From: Chimonanthus salicifolius
Taxonomy: Eukaryota > Streptophyta > Magnoliopsida > Laurales > Calycanthaceae
Reading direction: 5' to 3'
NCBI GenBank assembly: GCA_013350335.1
Contig: CM023539.1
Coordinates: forward strand, 41,340,631-41,404,630
Length of the DNA stretch: 64,000 bases
Numbering within the stretch: the first letter of the stretch is position 1; each line of letters opens with the position of its first letter. Positions 63,459-64,000 of this stretch are shown here, one piece after another. The translations under genes were made by a program, and so were the position numbers. The notes beneath the pieces are model-generated. The model worked only from the letters and a program-made list of their open reading frames with translations. It was not told the DNA's origin and made no database searches.

Positions 63459-64000
63459 CATGTATATCACAATTTCAAGTCCTATCCTCTCCAAGTGTAG
63501 CCTTTCGGCACATGTCTTTGTATGGAATAAGAAGTTTGGAAACTGTTGGTTTTGATCTCTTCTTTTAGGGAGATACGATGGGAAGGCTTCGATTTCCCTT
63601 TTGTACTTGTCTCAAGTGTATTCCCAAGCTCACTTCTCACACAAGGCAGTAAGAAGAGGTTGAAGAAACAAGCCGCACTAGCATGCATACTCTTCATGAC
63701 TGTTAAATTAGATTAGGATTTAATTTATGAAGATAGATAGCTGTGTGTTATTTGGCTAAGAGTGTTAACTATTCATTTTTTCTTTCAACTTAAAAATTTT
63801 AATTAATATTTAGTAGAATAAAAATCAATTCATATATAAATCCCTTAAGAAGAGTCTTCACAATACACAACCTGGTGGGTTTGAAAGATCTTGACTTTTA
63901 TATGGTGTCTATTTATATCTATAGAATAAGTGAACTAATATTTTAAAGCTCTCAAATTTCAATTGAAGTTGAGAAAGAAAATTTATCAAGTCTATCAACG
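63459..64000. other. Intergenic DNA at the right edge
   Basis: No feature supported. A 71-codon - strand frame at 63697-63482 has no recognisable family and could be chance. Confidence 0.5.

Noticed and set aside
63482..63697. 71-codon - strand ORF at the right edge
   Set aside because: No recognisable motif or flanking splice signals; chance is the simplest explanation.

Overview
The window is nuclear DNA from a flowering plant. The evidence is plant gene families with GT-AG introns, two plant-type tRNA-Pro genes, and dense Ty1/copia, Ty3/gypsy, LINE, SINE, hAT-like and Mutator-like sequence. Very large, transposon-filled introns suggest a species with a big, repeat-rich genome. The species cannot be named from the sequence.

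Bases 1-51775 are almost entirely one gene on the + strand: a BSU1-like (BSL) Kelch-repeat serine/threonine phosphatase, closest in remembered sequence to Arabidopsis BSL1. Fifteen exons are visible (3706 to 51775). They join in a single open frame of 683 codons plus stop, from the later Kelch repeats through a complete PP1-like phosphatase to the C-terminus. The 5' exons lie upstream of the window. About 2.05 kb of coding sequence is spread over 48 kb because five introns have grown to 7.7-13.6 kb or more by transposon insertion. One intron is of the GC-AG type.

The introns hold most of the mobile DNA: several 5'-truncated LINEs, some with clear target-site duplications (4.3-4.6 kb, 5.9-7.6 kb, 18.1-19.9 kb); two hAT-like elements with 8-bp target duplications; two miniature LTR elements; a solo LTR; a decayed copia element (13.8-18.1 kb); a three-deep nest of LINE, opposite-strand LINE and LTR element (22.3-26.9 kb); a SINE with a 13-bp target duplication; and a decayed gypsy element (about 34.1-39.6 kb) carrying two nested terminal-inverted-repeat elements.

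Bases 52560-56335 hold a complete eight-exon gene on the - strand for a 459-residue membrane-anchored alpha/beta hydrolase (lipase-like, GHSAG). It converges on the phosphatase gene. The 784-bp gap between the two stop codons contains an unexplained - strand open reading frame with protein-like sequence (51808 to about 52195), and a 41-bp alternating purine-pyrimidine tract lies at the lipase stop codon.

Bases 56336-64000 contain no recognised protein gene. They hold two tRNA-Pro genes on opposite strands (UGG at 59888, AGG at 61646), tRNA-like SINE fragments, a 96-bp tandem array abutting the second tRNA gene, a palindrome-rich repeat, and a 650-bp dispersed duplication (58976 and 62817). 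No new multi-gene system was found. The most notable items are the extreme intron expansion of an intact signalling gene, the resolvable transposon nests, and the orphan ORF between the convergent genes.
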